Source: Candidatus Diapherotrites archaeon (lineage in GTDB: Archaea; Iainarchaeota; Iainarchaeia; Iainarchaeales; 1-14-0-10-31-34). From it: DNA of 64,000 bases. Shown here piece by piece: positions 41,736 through 50,921 of this stretch. The first letter of the stretch is position 1; every line of letters begins with the position of its first letter. The stretch spans positions 254,637-318,636 of the forward strand of contig JBFMAK010000001.1 in assembly GCA_040755695.1 (NCBI GenBank), read 5' to 3'. Both the position numbers and the translations under genes were made by a program. Below the pieces are notes generated by a model that searched no databases, was not told the origin of the DNA, and was given only the letters and a program-made list of their open reading frames with translations.

Positions 41736-41871
41736 ATTCTTTTTCTTTCACTTGATTATTATATGCGCCAATACATTGTTTTTTTGGCTGACAAGAAACT
41801 TTTTTTCGGATTTAACTTGAATTGAGTAGCCCGCAGAATTTTCTATTTTCTTTAATTAAAAAACTTTTTTT

Positions 41872-41946
41872 AGGCGGGTAGTCTAATTGGCATAGGATCT
41901 CGGGCTGTTGACCCGAAGGATGAGAGTTCGAGCCTCTCCCCGCCAG
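41872..41946 (+). tRNA. tRNA-Asn (GTT)
   Basis: 75-nt cloverleaf: D-stem GTCT/GGAT, anticodon stem TCGGG/CCCGA with loop CTGTTGA (anticodon GTT), and T-arm GAGAG-TTCGAGC-CTCTC. The acceptor stem pairs six bases (GGCGGG/CCCGCC). The outermost pair would be A1 against A72, a mismatch, followed by discriminator G73. It lies 136 nt after asnS. Confidence 0.92.
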
Positions 41947-41953
41947 TTCTTCC

Positions 41954-42550
41954 CTAAATTTTCCTGTAGTATCTTCTTACAGCTTCATCTATGAGCATTT
42001 GCGCGTGAGCCTTTATTTTATAATGTTCTTCTATGCTGATTTCTTGTTCTGTTGCCATATTTTTTTTTGTGTAATACTCATAAAGCAATAAAATTAGCGC
42101 ATGCAATTCTTTTGGGTCAAGTTTCTCGCAGACATCCCTGAGCCTTTCAGGAAGCCTTTCAAGCGGGTGAAGTTGTTCGTCCTGAAGGGCTTCAATGTTT
42201 TCGGCTAATTCCTCGTAATCTTTTGCTTCAACCTCGAATTCGCCTCTCTTTTGTTTAATTACGATTTTGGCCTTTTCCTTTAATTTTTTTATTCTGTCTA
42301 ATGCTTCATCTGCCTCTCTTTCTCTTTCTTTTTCTTTTGACTGCGCCCTGAAAAATTTTTCTCTTTGTCTCATGAGTTCTGCCTGCTCTGGCGTCAGATG
42401 CATTCTTTCTTCAGGTTTTGCCCTGAATTCAATTCTCCTTCCAGCCGTATTCCTATTTGTTTGGTGCCATGCTGGAATTCTCCTGGTTGCAGGAATTCCC
42501 CTTTGAATTATTGAAGGCCTTTTTTTTGGCGGGGCATGAACTGCAGGCAT
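41954..42550 (-). CDS. unknown helical protein
   Basis: A 198-residue protein with a Pro/Arg-rich, probably unstructured N terminus (MPAVHAPPKKRPSI), a charged coiled-coil-like centre (EKEREREADEALDRIKKLKEKAK) and a helical C-terminal domain (LPERLRDVCEKLDPKELHALILLLYEYY). No family is recognised. It ends 7 nt from the convergent tRNA-Asn gene. Confidence 0.55.
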   Translation of the reverse strand: MPAVHAPPKKRPSIIQRGIPATRRIPAWHQTNRNTAGRRIEFRAKPEERMHLTPEQAELMRQREKFFRAQSKEKEREREADEALDRIKKLKEKAKIVIKQKRGEFEVEAKDYEELAENIEALQDEQLHPLERLPERLRDVCEKLDPKELHALILLLYEYYTKKNMATEQEISIEEHYKIKAHAQMLIDEAVRRYYRKI

Positions 42551-42642
42551 AATTTATTGAGGGAGCTCTGATTTTTTAATTGTAATTGATTTTTGCCTGA
42601 TTAAAGCAAAAATTTTAATTCACTAAAGTCTTTAATTAATGC

Positions 42643-44223
42643 ATGATTGAAGAATTGGGCGAAAAGGTCTATTTGCACAAGAAAGCGCTTTCTGTAATAT
42701 GTATTGCACTGCTTTCCTTCCTTCTTTTCTTCTCTCCTCATTTTTTTTATCCCCTGCCTTTCCATTCAGAGGAATACGATCATGTAAGGCTTGCGCGTTC
42801 TCTTGAAGGAAAAGACAGCACTAAAATTCAATTGGGAAACAATTGGGAGATTGGATTCAGTGTATTCCTGCGCTCTCTGGACGAATTGAGCGGGCGAAGG
42901 TTATTGGGGGAATCAATTTTTCTTCCTGCAGTCATTGCATTCCTTTTAGGCTTGAGTGCGTTCATTTTCATGAGGTTCCTGTTTAATAGCGAATTGATTG
43001 CATTCCTTTCTGCAGTTATTGTCTTGGCCCTTAAAAGCGATGTAACTTTAATGGGGTTGAATTTCATGGCGCCTACTGCTCTAGGCCTTATGCTGACTGC
43101 AGTCCTGTTGTATTTTTTTGTGCGTTCAACTGAGAGCAGGAAGTTCTTCTTCCTCTTGCTGCCATTGTTTGCTTTCACTGCATTAGTGCACCCTGCCTTT
43201 ATAACATTGTTCATTGTTTCTGCTGTATTGTATTTTATTTTTGACCCTAAGTACTTCAAGAGGAACCAGCTCAAGATAATGATTGCATTGCTGATAATTT
43301 TTCTTATAATTCCTTTCTTTTCCTCGCGGCTGGGGGAACAGTACTGGGTGAAGCCTTTGGATTATTCCATTGACTCAATCAAGGCATTTTATTTCAATGC
43401 ATTGAATGCATTGACCTTTGAGTCGATTTACTGGTTCAAGCCGAGCCTTAATTTCATTGATTTCTTGGGCCTTCCATTGCTTGCCTTGGGGGCATTAGGA
43501 TTGTCTGCAGTGATAATTTCTTTTGCAGCAAGGTTTCTTGGAAGAAAGCAGGCCTTATTGGAGTTCAGGAGAGAGCAATTAATCCTTGTTTTGTATGCTT
43601 TCGTATGCCTTGCCTTTTATTCTTACTATCAATTGAAAGGAAAAATTTTTCTTGCGCCTTACGAGAGAATGTTTTTGATTGCATCCCTTCTCTTGCTGTT
43701 TTTTTCTGCCACAGGCATTTGCCTTGTCTTCTCTGCCCTAAAAAAATTGGTGTATTACATTGACATCAATTTTTTTGCGCGGAGGGTTTTCTTCCTGTTT
43801 ATTTCTCTCGTCGTGCTTGCCGTAATTCTTTCCGCCCTGCTCTCTTCCTCAGAGCACTTGCAGGAGAGCCTGTACCAGAACATTAAATTGGATGGCATTT
43901 CAGGCATTGAATGGCTTAAGAATAATTCTTCACCTAATGATTCAATTGTCGCCAGCCCCTGGAATTCACTTCCAATAAATTTTTTTGCTGAAAGAAATAT
44001 TTTTTCTACCCCGCAGACAAGGGCTGGCCAGGGCAGCGCTTACGGCATAAAGGAATTCTTTGAGGCAGAGTGCGAGGATAAGGCAGTTCAGATGAAGCAG
44101 GAATTCAATTCAAGGATTGTGTTTGTGGATAAGGCAGAAAAGGGCTTGAATTGCACTCCATTCGAAAAAATGTATGAAGAGGACAATTACAGCATTTATT
44201 TTATAAGGGGCTTCAGTAATTAA
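42643..44223 (+). CDS. GT-C-fold-like multi-pass membrane glycosyltransferase (putative)
   Basis: A 526-residue membrane protein with 11-13 hydrophobic helices. FHSEEYDHVRLARSLEGKDS (about residues 40-59), in the first external loop, has the paired acidic residues typical of GT-C enzymes such as dolichyl-phosphate-dependent mannosyl- and oligosaccharyltransferases. The external C-terminal segment (GISGIEWLKNNSSPNDSIVASPWNSLPINFFAERN) also fits this superfamily. It may glycosylate surface proteins such as those encoded in the convergent operon at 44228. The two stops are only 4 nt apart. Confidence 0.65.
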   Translation: MIEELGEKVYLHKKALSVICIALLSFLLFFSPHFFYPLPFHSEEYDHVRLARSLEGKDSTKIQLGNNWEIGFSVFLRSLDELSGRRLLGESIFLPAVIAFLLGLSAFIFMRFLFNSELIAFLSAVIVLALKSDVTLMGLNFMAPTALGLMLTAVLLYFFVRSTESRKFFFLLLPLFAFTALVHPAFITLFIVSAVLYFIFDPKYFKRNQLKIMIALLIIFLIIPFFSSRLGEQYWVKPLDYSIDSIKAFYFNALNALTFESIYWFKPSLNFIDFLGLPLLALGALGLSAVIISFAARFLGRKQALLEFRREQLILVLYAFVCLAFYSYYQLKGKIFLAPYERMFLIASLLLLFFSATGICLVFSALKKLVYYIDINFFARRVFFLFISLVVLAVILSALLSSSEHLQESLYQNIKLDGISGIEWLKNNSSPNDSIVASPWNSLPINFFAERNIFSTPQTRAGQGSAYGIKEFFEAECEDKAVQMKQEFNSRIVFVDKAEKGLNCTPFEKMYEEDNYSIYFIRGFSN

Positions 44224-44227
44224 AAAA

Positions 44228-46645
44228 TTAGATTTTGAGCTTGAATGTCTCTTTTCCTTCTTGCCCTCTTAATTTTTTCTTTTTTTCTTTTACGTAAAAG
44301 GAGATTAGCAGCAGGAATATTATTTCAATCACAATCAATGCAACAAAATAGGAGAGGTCTTTCATTACGTAAATGTATAGTGGAATAAAAAAGAATATTA
44401 AAGCCAGGCATAATGCTATTAGGGAGCTCCTCTCTTTTTTTCCTGTTGTTCTTTCAACCATTTCCCTTGTTTTTATGTATGACAGGAATGCAACGCCCAG
44501 GGCCATGAGTATTACAACTGGAATTAAAGGCATTTCTTTTTCTGCTTTTTCCCCGAAAAGCATTTTCAGCATTTGAATTTCTTCGCCTTCCCCTAATAAA
44601 ATTGTACTAAAAGAAGATGTAATTATTATTCCATTGTTTGAGGTTCTTATTTCATATAAACCTTGTTCTGAAGGCTTTATTTTTATCAGGCCCTCGCTGT
44701 CTGTAAGGAATTTCTCTATTTTTTTTGAGGGCGTAATGACTTCAACTTGAGCATTCCCTTGCGCTCCAAGGAAGGGATGTGAGAGCTCAATTATCTGCTC
44801 TTGGCCAACTGAAATTTCTTTTTTCATTGAATTAAGGTTCATGGTCCCCTTTATTTCTTCCAGGTTTATGCTTGTTTTCTTTTCTGCTTTCTGTTCAAGG
44901 CCTTGGGAAAGCCTTTTGTCGTCTTTTTTGGGGTAGAAGGAAATCTTTATTTTGGCTGAATTGTTTGCCAGGTTTTTTTCCTGTATTGTTCCAGTGCAGT
45001 TTGCCTTGAATTCTATTTCATATTCTGAGTCCTTCATTTCTAGGGCTAGGGGGTCAAAGAGTATGCCTGAATCTTCTTTTCCATAGAGGCTCATGAGGTT
45101 TCCTTTGAAGAAGAGCCTCGACTGGTAGTATAATGGAAGTTCTTTGTATTGGTTGTCTGCAATAAAAGAATAAGAGTTAAATGAACCGTACTTCTCCAAA
45201 AAATCAAGGTAGTTTGCTGTCTCTTTTATTTCTGTCTTCAAGTTTTCATTGAAGCCGAAGTAGAGTTTTGCTGAATAATAGTTCTGGCCTGTTATGACCG
45301 CGCATAAATCTGCTTCCTTGAATACTTCGTTATAAGTTGAATCTTTTGCAGGTATTGCCCTTACCTTTATTGGGGCAATGAAGTATCCGGGCTTTGGGCT
45401 GGCTGAAAGGAAGAAGGTGTTTTCTGAAGGGCTTTCAGGCTCAATTACAGGCGCGATTATCTGGTTTTTCTCCAGCAGTATTTGCTGGACTGGCTCAATT
45501 ATGAAATCAGGGTATAAGCCTCTCACAATTACCTTTGCTTCTGCCTTGTTGTCGTTTTCGTTTGATTCATTTAAGTCATTTAATGCGTCTGCAAAGGCAG
45601 TAAATTTTACTTCCCCTGAGTAATTGAGGGCACTTAAATTAAAGCTTTCTTCTATTTCTGCTCCTGCGTCAATTTTTTCTGTTATGTCTCTTGACTCAAT
45701 CAAGCTTTCATCATCAAATAAATAGAGTTTGAATGGCTCCCCTGAAAAAATGGTGCCTGAATTCTTTATTTTTACTTTTAATGGAACTGTTTCTTCATAG
45801 TTGTAGTTTTCTTTTTCCAGTTCAATTTCTGTTTCAAGGTTCGGCTTTGAATAAATTGAAGGGTTGGGCTTAAGGTCAATGCCTTTTGTTGCTGTATTGT
45901 TGTTTTCGAATAATTCTTCTATTGTGTTGTTTTCGTCAACCCAAATAAGCAGAGAATATTTTCCTGGCTCAAGGTTCACTGCATTGAAGTCAAAGCTTAT
46001 TTTCTTTTCTTGTCCTGGATCAAGTATATCGATTTTTCCTTCAAAGATTTTCCTTTTAATTTCAGCTGAAACAAGATAAGCTGAAAGGAGTATGTTTTCT
46101 GCGTCAGTCAGCCCTGCATTTGACACATTAAAATCTACTTTTACGTTGTCTCCGATCATTGGTTCTTCGGGCTGGGTTTTTACTGAGTCTTGGGGGATTA
46201 GCAGGTCAGGCTTTTTTGATATCACTTGAATTAAAGAGCTTTTTGTTACATAATCAATTATATTGTCTGAACTGTCAATCATTGCAATTTTTGTTTTGTA
46301 GGTGCCGTCTGTTGCCTGCGACTCAATTCCACAGGAGTCTGTTATTATTGTGCTCACTGTTATTCTCTTGCAGATTTTTCCTCCATAGGTGTATTCTTCT
46401 ACCCAGTCATTCAAGTAAACCTTTTTTGTGCAAACCGAATTCTGGTAATTCATGTCAGAGTAAATATCTATGATGTAGCCTTTCGGGCAGTAGGTTGAGT
46501 AATCAAAAGAAATTGTCACAGGGTCGCCTGGAGAAATAACTTCTTCCTCCGGGCCTGAAATTGTTACGGCTGCAGAAGAATAATTAATTATAATCAAAAA
46601 TAAAAATAAGATGGCCGGAACCAAAAAAATTTTTTTCTCTTTCAT
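44228..46645 (-). CDS. CARDB-repeat surface protein with multi-helix C-terminal anchor
   Basis: An 805-residue protein. Signal peptide at about residues 5-25, then Ig-like and CARDB-type domains: DNVKVDFNVSNAGLTDAENI and KYSLLIWVDENNTIEELFENNN (about 150-240), and a second set with LNESNENDNKAEAKV (about 340-370). Two or three more beta domains follow. The C terminus has three transmembrane helices (about 700-785) and a short Lys-rich cytoplasmic tail. It is the last of four ATGA-coupled genes starting with a KaiC-family ATPase. Role unknown, probably cell-surface or appendage related. Confidence 0.75.
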   Translation of the reverse strand: MKEKKIFLVPAILFLFLIIINYSSAAVTISGPEEEVISPGDPVTISFDYSTYCPKGYIIDIYSDMNYQNSVCTKKVYLNDWVEEYTYGGKICKRITVSTIITDSCGIESQATDGTYKTKIAMIDSSDNIIDYVTKSSLIQVISKKPDLLIPQDSVKTQPEEPMIGDNVKVDFNVSNAGLTDAENILLSAYLVSAEIKRKIFEGKIDILDPGQEKKISFDFNAVNLEPGKYSLLIWVDENNTIEELFENNNTATKGIDLKPNPSIYSKPNLETEIELEKENYNYEETVPLKVKIKNSGTIFSGEPFKLYLFDDESLIESRDITEKIDAGAEIEESFNLSALNYSGEVKFTAFADALNDLNESNENDNKAEAKVIVRGLYPDFIIEPVQQILLEKNQIIAPVIEPESPSENTFFLSASPKPGYFIAPIKVRAIPAKDSTYNEVFKEADLCAVITGQNYYSAKLYFGFNENLKTEIKETANYLDFLEKYGSFNSYSFIADNQYKELPLYYQSRLFFKGNLMSLYGKEDSGILFDPLALEMKDSEYEIEFKANCTGTIQEKNLANNSAKIKISFYPKKDDKRLSQGLEQKAEKKTSINLEEIKGTMNLNSMKKEISVGQEQIIELSHPFLGAQGNAQVEVITPSKKIEKFLTDSEGLIKIKPSEQGLYEIRTSNNGIIITSSFSTILLGEGEEIQMLKMLFGEKAEKEMPLIPVVILMALGVAFLSYIKTREMVERTTGKKERSSLIALCLALIFFFIPLYIYVMKDLSYFVALIVIEIIFLLLISFYVKEKKKKLRGQEGKETFKLKI

Positions 46646-47898
46646 GCGATCTCCTGCTTTTTTGCCAGGTCCTGAAGTCTTTCTTCGATCTGGTCTAATT
46701 CCAACTCATAGTTTTCTGATTGCTGGTAGAATATCTGTCTTGAAATCAACTGCTTGTTGAAGTAATCGTCCTGCAATTTCTTCTTCAATTCAACCAATTT
46801 CCTTTTCCTTCTCTGCAGCCTTATTTTATCAATGAAAATTCTTGCCTCTTTCACTGAAAGATAGGAAATGTATATTATGAATAGGGCTGGGAATATAAAA
46901 AATATAGCGTTCTGCTGCAGTATAAAGTACCAGTATCCCAGTGGATTCAAGTTTAAGGTAGTTTTCCCTTTGTTGCCGAACTGGTCTCCTGCCCTGATTT
47001 CTATTGTCAAGAGTTCGTTCTTTAGATTGTAGGAGGCAATTTCAGCCCAGTAAAAGCCTTTTGTTTTGTTTAAGTCAATGTCCTGTTCTTTTCCATAAGA
47101 AAACTTCACTGTCGCATTCTTTGGGCTTGAGCCGTCAGGGTAGACTGCATCAAGTTCAATTCTTATTGGGCTGCCGTAAATGAAATCGTTTCCAATAGGC
47201 TTTCTTATTTCAAGGTCTATTGCCGCGGGCTCTATATTGATTGGAAGGGATTGTTCGCCCCCGTGGAATTTGTCCGAGACAAGTGCCTGTGCAATAACTG
47301 TTATTTCTGCTTGGCCTGTCAGGGCATCAGGCTTAATATAATAATTTAGGTCTCTGAGGGAATAAATTCCATTTCCTACAAAGGAAAGCCTGTTCTTTCT
47401 GCCTTCAAGGTCCCAGTAATAGGCTTCAGCATTGCTTACAGGAATTCCTGCGTCTGTTATTTCAACTGAAATATTAAGGGAGGAAGTCCTTATGTATGTA
47501 GTTGAGGAAGGACTCAAGAATTTTATTTTAAGGAACTGGCAGTAATTCTTTCCTGGTTCAGGGGAAGAACTAACATAAATTTTTTTTGTTTCTGTGGTAT
47601 TAGCATCCCTTACAGTCAAAAGCCATTCTCCTTCAGGATCAAGGCATGAGATATTGTAGGTGAAGGAATAGAATTCTTTTATTCCAGGGCCTGCCTTAAG
47701 GCTTCTTATCTCTTTGTTTCCTTTTGTGCCTGTAATGTTTAATTCCGCAAATTCTACTGCCTGCCCTTCAATTTTTATTTGGTCGCCTTTGAAGTATGTT
47801 TTATTGTCTGTCTGGATCGTGAGGGAATTAATTCCGGGAATTATAAAAGTAATAAATAAAAGGAATAAAGCAAGTGCAAAAAATTTTTCTGCCTTCAT
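46642..47898 (-). CDS. surface protein with Ig-like ectodomain and cytoplasmic coiled-coil tail (shorter paralog)
   Basis: A 418-residue protein. N-terminal signal (ALALFLLFITFIIPG), three to four Ig-like domains, one transmembrane helix at about residues 328-350 (FILQQNAIFFIFPALFIIYIS), and a cytoplasmic helical tail: RRKRKLVELKKKLQDDYFNKQLISRQIFYQQSENYELELDQIEERL. The tail motif L-x-x-K/D-x-YFNK-x-x-[IL]-S-x-x-x-[FY]Y recurs in the 660-residue neighbour, so the two are paralogs. Start and stop overlap both neighbours by 4 nt. Confidence 0.75.
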   Translation of the reverse strand: MKAEKFFALALFLLFITFIIPGINSLTIQTDNKTYFKGDQIKIEGQAVEFAELNITGTKGNKEIRSLKAGPGIKEFYSFTYNISCLDPEGEWLLTVRDANTTETKKIYVSSSPEPGKNYCQFLKIKFLSPSSTTYIRTSSLNISVEITDAGIPVSNAEAYYWDLEGRKNRLSFVGNGIYSLRDLNYYIKPDALTGQAEITVIAQALVSDKFHGGEQSLPINIEPAAIDLEIRKPIGNDFIYGSPIRIELDAVYPDGSSPKNATVKFSYGKEQDIDLNKTKGFYWAEIASYNLKNELLTIEIRAGDQFGNKGKTTLNLNPLGYWYFILQQNAIFFIFPALFIIYISYLSVKEARIFIDKIRLQRRKRKLVELKKKLQDDYFNKQLISRQIFYQQSENYELELDQIEERLQDLAKKQEIA

Positions 47899-49877
47899 TC
47901 TTTCTTCTCCTTTGCCTTCTTTTTTACTGTGAACAGGCCCTCAAATTCTTCTTCTCCTTTCTCTGGCATTCCTTTTCTTTCTTTTTTCTTTTTTTCAACC
48001 TTAAAGATTGGAGGTAAGGGTTCCTCTCGTGTAATTTCTTCTACTGTTTCCGGGGCCTCTCTTCCTTCTTCTTTTTTGCCTTTGAATGCAGTGATTGCTG
48101 CCTCTATCTCCCTTATCTCTGATGTGTATTGGTTGAGTAAGGCATAATATTCTTCAGTGCTTAAAGCGCCCTTATTGAAGTATTTGTCTTGCAGTTCAAG
48201 CCTTAATTTGTTTAATTCATCCCTTCTTTTCTCTAAAGAGCTGAGTCTTGTAAGCCTGTGCCTCACAATAAAAGCAATTGCTATAGCAAAGATGACCCCG
48301 AAAACCAGTGCATATAAAATCAGGGGATTTGTCCTGAAGAAATAATCCAAGCCGTATTCTCCGCTTACCTGGACATAAAGTTTTTCTTCTTCTGAGTTGC
48401 CGAACTGGTCTTCTGCCTTGACCTGCACTTCAATCCTGTTGTTTTTCACCATGTTTGTGTCTGCGTTGACTGAGAAATAATAATAGCCTTCCTCCCTTTC
48501 TGATGTTTCAATGTTTTTGTCGTTTGCAGTTACAATAAGGTTTGCTCCTGTCAAAGGCTTTGAGCCCCCGTATGTTATTCTGAGCTTGAAGTTTATTGTT
48601 TCCCCTAAAGCAAAAATTGTTTTTGTGGGCTCAATCTTGTCAATAATAATTGGTGCGTTAATTACATTTATCTGCACGGCCTTTGAGCCTGCGAAAGTGA
48701 AATAATTTATGTCCTTGTGCGCCAGGAATTCAATTGACTGCTGTCCTAATTCAAAATCAATTGGGACAACAAAGCTGAGGAGATACTGCCCTGAGCCTTT
48801 TTCTTCCAGCCTTTCAGTTTGATTGTTTGAGAAGAGGGCTTTCACTTCAGCCCCTTTTACAGGCTCTCCTTCCCTGGATACATTCACAAGAATTTTTATT
48901 TCATCCCCTCTTGATGCAATAAAGCTTGAAACAGAAATTATGTTCATGTCAAGCGAAGGCGTAATTGCTTCTTTTGAAACATAAACAGTTTTCTGGAATA
49001 ATCCCTCGTTGCCGTAATAGTCTTTTCCTGAGGCCTGGATAAGCCATTCGCCTTCAGGTTGATTGAGACTTGTGTGCTCAGAGAAGGAAAAAAAGCCGTT
49101 TTCATCTGAATTGCTTTTGTCTTCTAAAACAAGGTTATTTTTTGCAATAAGGCTCAGGCTCATTATTGTTTTTATTGGGGCGCCCCTTTTTTTGAGGGTG
49201 CCTGAAATTTTGATCAGGTCTCCCAATAAATAAAAATTTTTGTCCGCTGAAGCATCCATTTCAAGCACAGGGCTTATATTTAAATCGAAGTTCTTTGTGG
49301 TGCTTGCCCCAAGCATTTCAGCGTAAAGGATTGAAGCATAAACGCCTTTTGCAGCGCTTGCAGGAACTGCAAAAGAAAAAGCATAAATTGCATCGTTTGC
49401 CTTGCTGTCTGAGTGGTTGCCGTCATCATAGAGGGTGAAGTCCCCAAGGGCAGTCCTTGCAACCACATTTGCCTTGGAAGTCAATGCGCCGTCAGCCTTT
49501 ACTTTTGCCTTGAAGGTCAATTGGTCTCCGTACATGAAGGAATCACTGCTTACAGGAGAGATTAATTCAACTGAAATCTCTTTTGGAGGGCAGTCAGAGG
49601 CGCAGTTGGAATAGTTTTCCCCTGACTCGCAGATGTGGTTGCCGCAGCAGAAATAGGTTATTGTGGGCCTGCATAATCCTGTGGCGCAGGAGTAGACCTC
49701 GCATGCAGAGCCTGGGACAGAGCCTTTGCATTCACCGCAGTCTGCAGGGCAGGTGCATTTGTCTTCGCCTGAATCGCAGACTCCATTGGTGTTGCAGGCT
49801 GCATGGGCATAATTAAACAAAAGCACAAAAGAAATTAATACAATTAAAATCAAGCAAATTTTAGGAAAAGAATTCAT
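47895..49877 (-). CDS. large surface protein with Cys-rich head, Ig-like repeats and coiled-coil tail
   Basis: A 660-residue protein. After a signal peptide come two Cys-rich modules (GVCDSGEDKCTCPADCGEC and HICESGENYSNCASDCPP, about residues 32-93), seen in many archaeal secreted proteins. Four or so Ig-like domains follow, for example FTLYDDGNHSDSKANDAIYAF. A transmembrane helix at about 527-550 (LILYALVFGVIFAIAIAFIV) precedes a cytoplasmic coiled coil with LRLELQDKYFNKGALSTEEYYALLNQYTSEIREIEAAI, then a charged tail. It is paralogous in the tail to the 418-residue protein. Confidence 0.78.
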   Translation of the reverse strand: MNSFPKICLILIVLISFVLLFNYAHAACNTNGVCDSGEDKCTCPADCGECKGSVPGSACEVYSCATGLCRPTITYFCCGNHICESGENYSNCASDCPPKEISVELISPVSSDSFMYGDQLTFKAKVKADGALTSKANVVARTALGDFTLYDDGNHSDSKANDAIYAFSFAVPASAAKGVYASILYAEMLGASTTKNFDLNISPVLEMDASADKNFYLLGDLIKISGTLKKRGAPIKTIMSLSLIAKNNLVLEDKSNSDENGFFSFSEHTSLNQPEGEWLIQASGKDYYGNEGLFQKTVYVSKEAITPSLDMNIISVSSFIASRGDEIKILVNVSREGEPVKGAEVKALFSNNQTERLEEKGSGQYLLSFVVPIDFELGQQSIEFLAHKDINYFTFAGSKAVQINVINAPIIIDKIEPTKTIFALGETINFKLRITYGGSKPLTGANLIVTANDKNIETSEREEGYYYFSVNADTNMVKNNRIEVQVKAEDQFGNSEEEKLYVQVSGEYGLDYFFRTNPLILYALVFGVIFAIAIAFIVRHRLTRLSSLEKRRDELNKLRLELQDKYFNKGALSTEEYYALLNQYTSEIREIEAAITAFKGKKEEGREAPETVEEITREEPLPPIFKVEKKKKERKGMPEKGEEEFEGLFTVKKKAKEKKE

Positions 49878-50749
49878 TTCCTTACACCTATTTCCTCTAA
49901 TGCAGTTTTGCTTGCATCATATTCTATTGCAATCCCTTTTGGCGTAATATTGTAAGGTACTAGAGTTTTGACATGATTAGAGCACCTGAGCTTTAAGATT
50001 TCAAGCATTCTCTTCCTTGTCATTCCAACCTTTACATTGTAAAGAACAATTACGCCGTCTGCAAGAAATTCCTCTATTCCAGTCCTACTGTAAATTCCAG
50101 GGTCCTGCTCTGTTTCAGAGATAATGAAATTGATTGAGTCATACTGGTTCAAGGAATCAAACATGTGCTTTATGTAGTAACGGTAATTCTCAGTATTTCC
50201 CATGAATGCAACGCTCAACGCAGAAAGGCTGTCAACCACAATCTTGTCTGGAACAAAAGGAAGCTCCAATTGCTCTACCTGAATGAGCAATGCGCGCCTC
50301 TGCTTTACAAGAGAGGCTTCAACGCTCCTGGCAATCTTGAAAGGGTTGATTCTAAGTATTGCCAGCCTGTCTAATTTCTCAAACTTCTCTAGGTCCCAGC
50401 CGAAATTAACGCGCATATGCCTCTTAATCTTTTCATCTGACTCCTCGAACAGGATGTACACTGCCTTCTCCCCTGCCAAAAGGCCATTATAAATGGACTG
50501 CATTGCAAAAGTGCTTTTTCCTGTCCCGCAGCCCCCTGAAAGCAGGAAATTAGTGCCTTTTTCTACTCCTCCCTTCTCAATCAATTTATCAAAATCACTC
50601 ACCCTGACTGGGACAAAAGGAACATCATAAGTAGGCCTTCTTGCAGCCCTTTCCTCAAGAAGCTCTTCTGCCTCGCCTCCAAAGACTTCTTCCTCTTTTT
50701 CTCTTTCCTCAGGTATTCCTCCAACCCCAAACTTAATCCCAAAAGGCAT
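49874..50749 (-). CDS. KaiC-family ATPase heading a surface-protein operon
   Basis: A 291-residue RecA-fold ATPase. An acidic N-terminal extension (about residues 1-42) precedes the KaiC domain. Walker A is GGCGTGKST (about 72-80), Walker B DKIVVDSLSAL (about 168-178), and LFEESDE holds paired Glu residues as in KaiC/FlaH. NFIISETEQDPG and FLADGVIVLYN match KaiC-family strands. FlaH in archaella is a related soluble ATPase that works with membrane partners. The gene is ATGA-coupled to the first of three membrane proteins, so it probably acts on their cytoplasmic tails. No other archaellum genes are visible. Confidence 0.82.
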   Translation of the reverse strand: MPFGIKFGVGGIPEEREKEEEVFGGEAEELLEERAARRPTYDVPFVPVRVSDFDKLIEKGGVEKGTNFLLSGGCGTGKSTFAMQSIYNGLLAGEKAVYILFEESDEKIKRHMRVNFGWDLEKFEKLDRLAILRINPFKIARSVEASLVKQRRALLIQVEQLELPFVPDKIVVDSLSALSVAFMGNTENYRYYIKHMFDSLNQYDSINFIISETEQDPGIYSRTGIEEFLADGVIVLYNVKVGMTRKRMLEILKLRCSNHVKTLVPYNITPKGIAIEYDASKTALEEIGVRK

Positions 50750-50762
50750 GCCTAAATTAGGC
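50750..50762. promoter_or_regulatory. perfect palindrome between TATA box and ATG of the KaiC operon
   Basis: GCCTAAATTAGGC is a 6-bp dyad with one central base, ending directly at the ATG (50749). A TATA-like TTTAAATA (minus strand; 50772-50779) lies 23-30 nt before the ATG, so a transcript would be leaderless and the palindrome would cover the start site. This is a good position for a repressor. Confidence 0.5.
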
Positions 50763-50921
50763 CTTAACTCCTATTTAAACCTTTCCAGTCAGAATACAAA
50801 AAATATATAAAAAATATATAATGGAGCACGGCAAAGCAAAATGTGGTTATGTATACAAATTGGTTTAAATTCTAATTAATTTAAATTATTATTCTATTTA
50901 ATTTTTTTGAAGGCCTTTTAA

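Noticed and set aside
49874-50749. Archaellum (FlaH) locus
   Set aside because: Although the ATPase is of the FlaH/KaiC group, no archaellin, FlaI, FlaJ or prepilin peptidase genes occur in the neighbourhood. The partners are Ig-like surface proteins.
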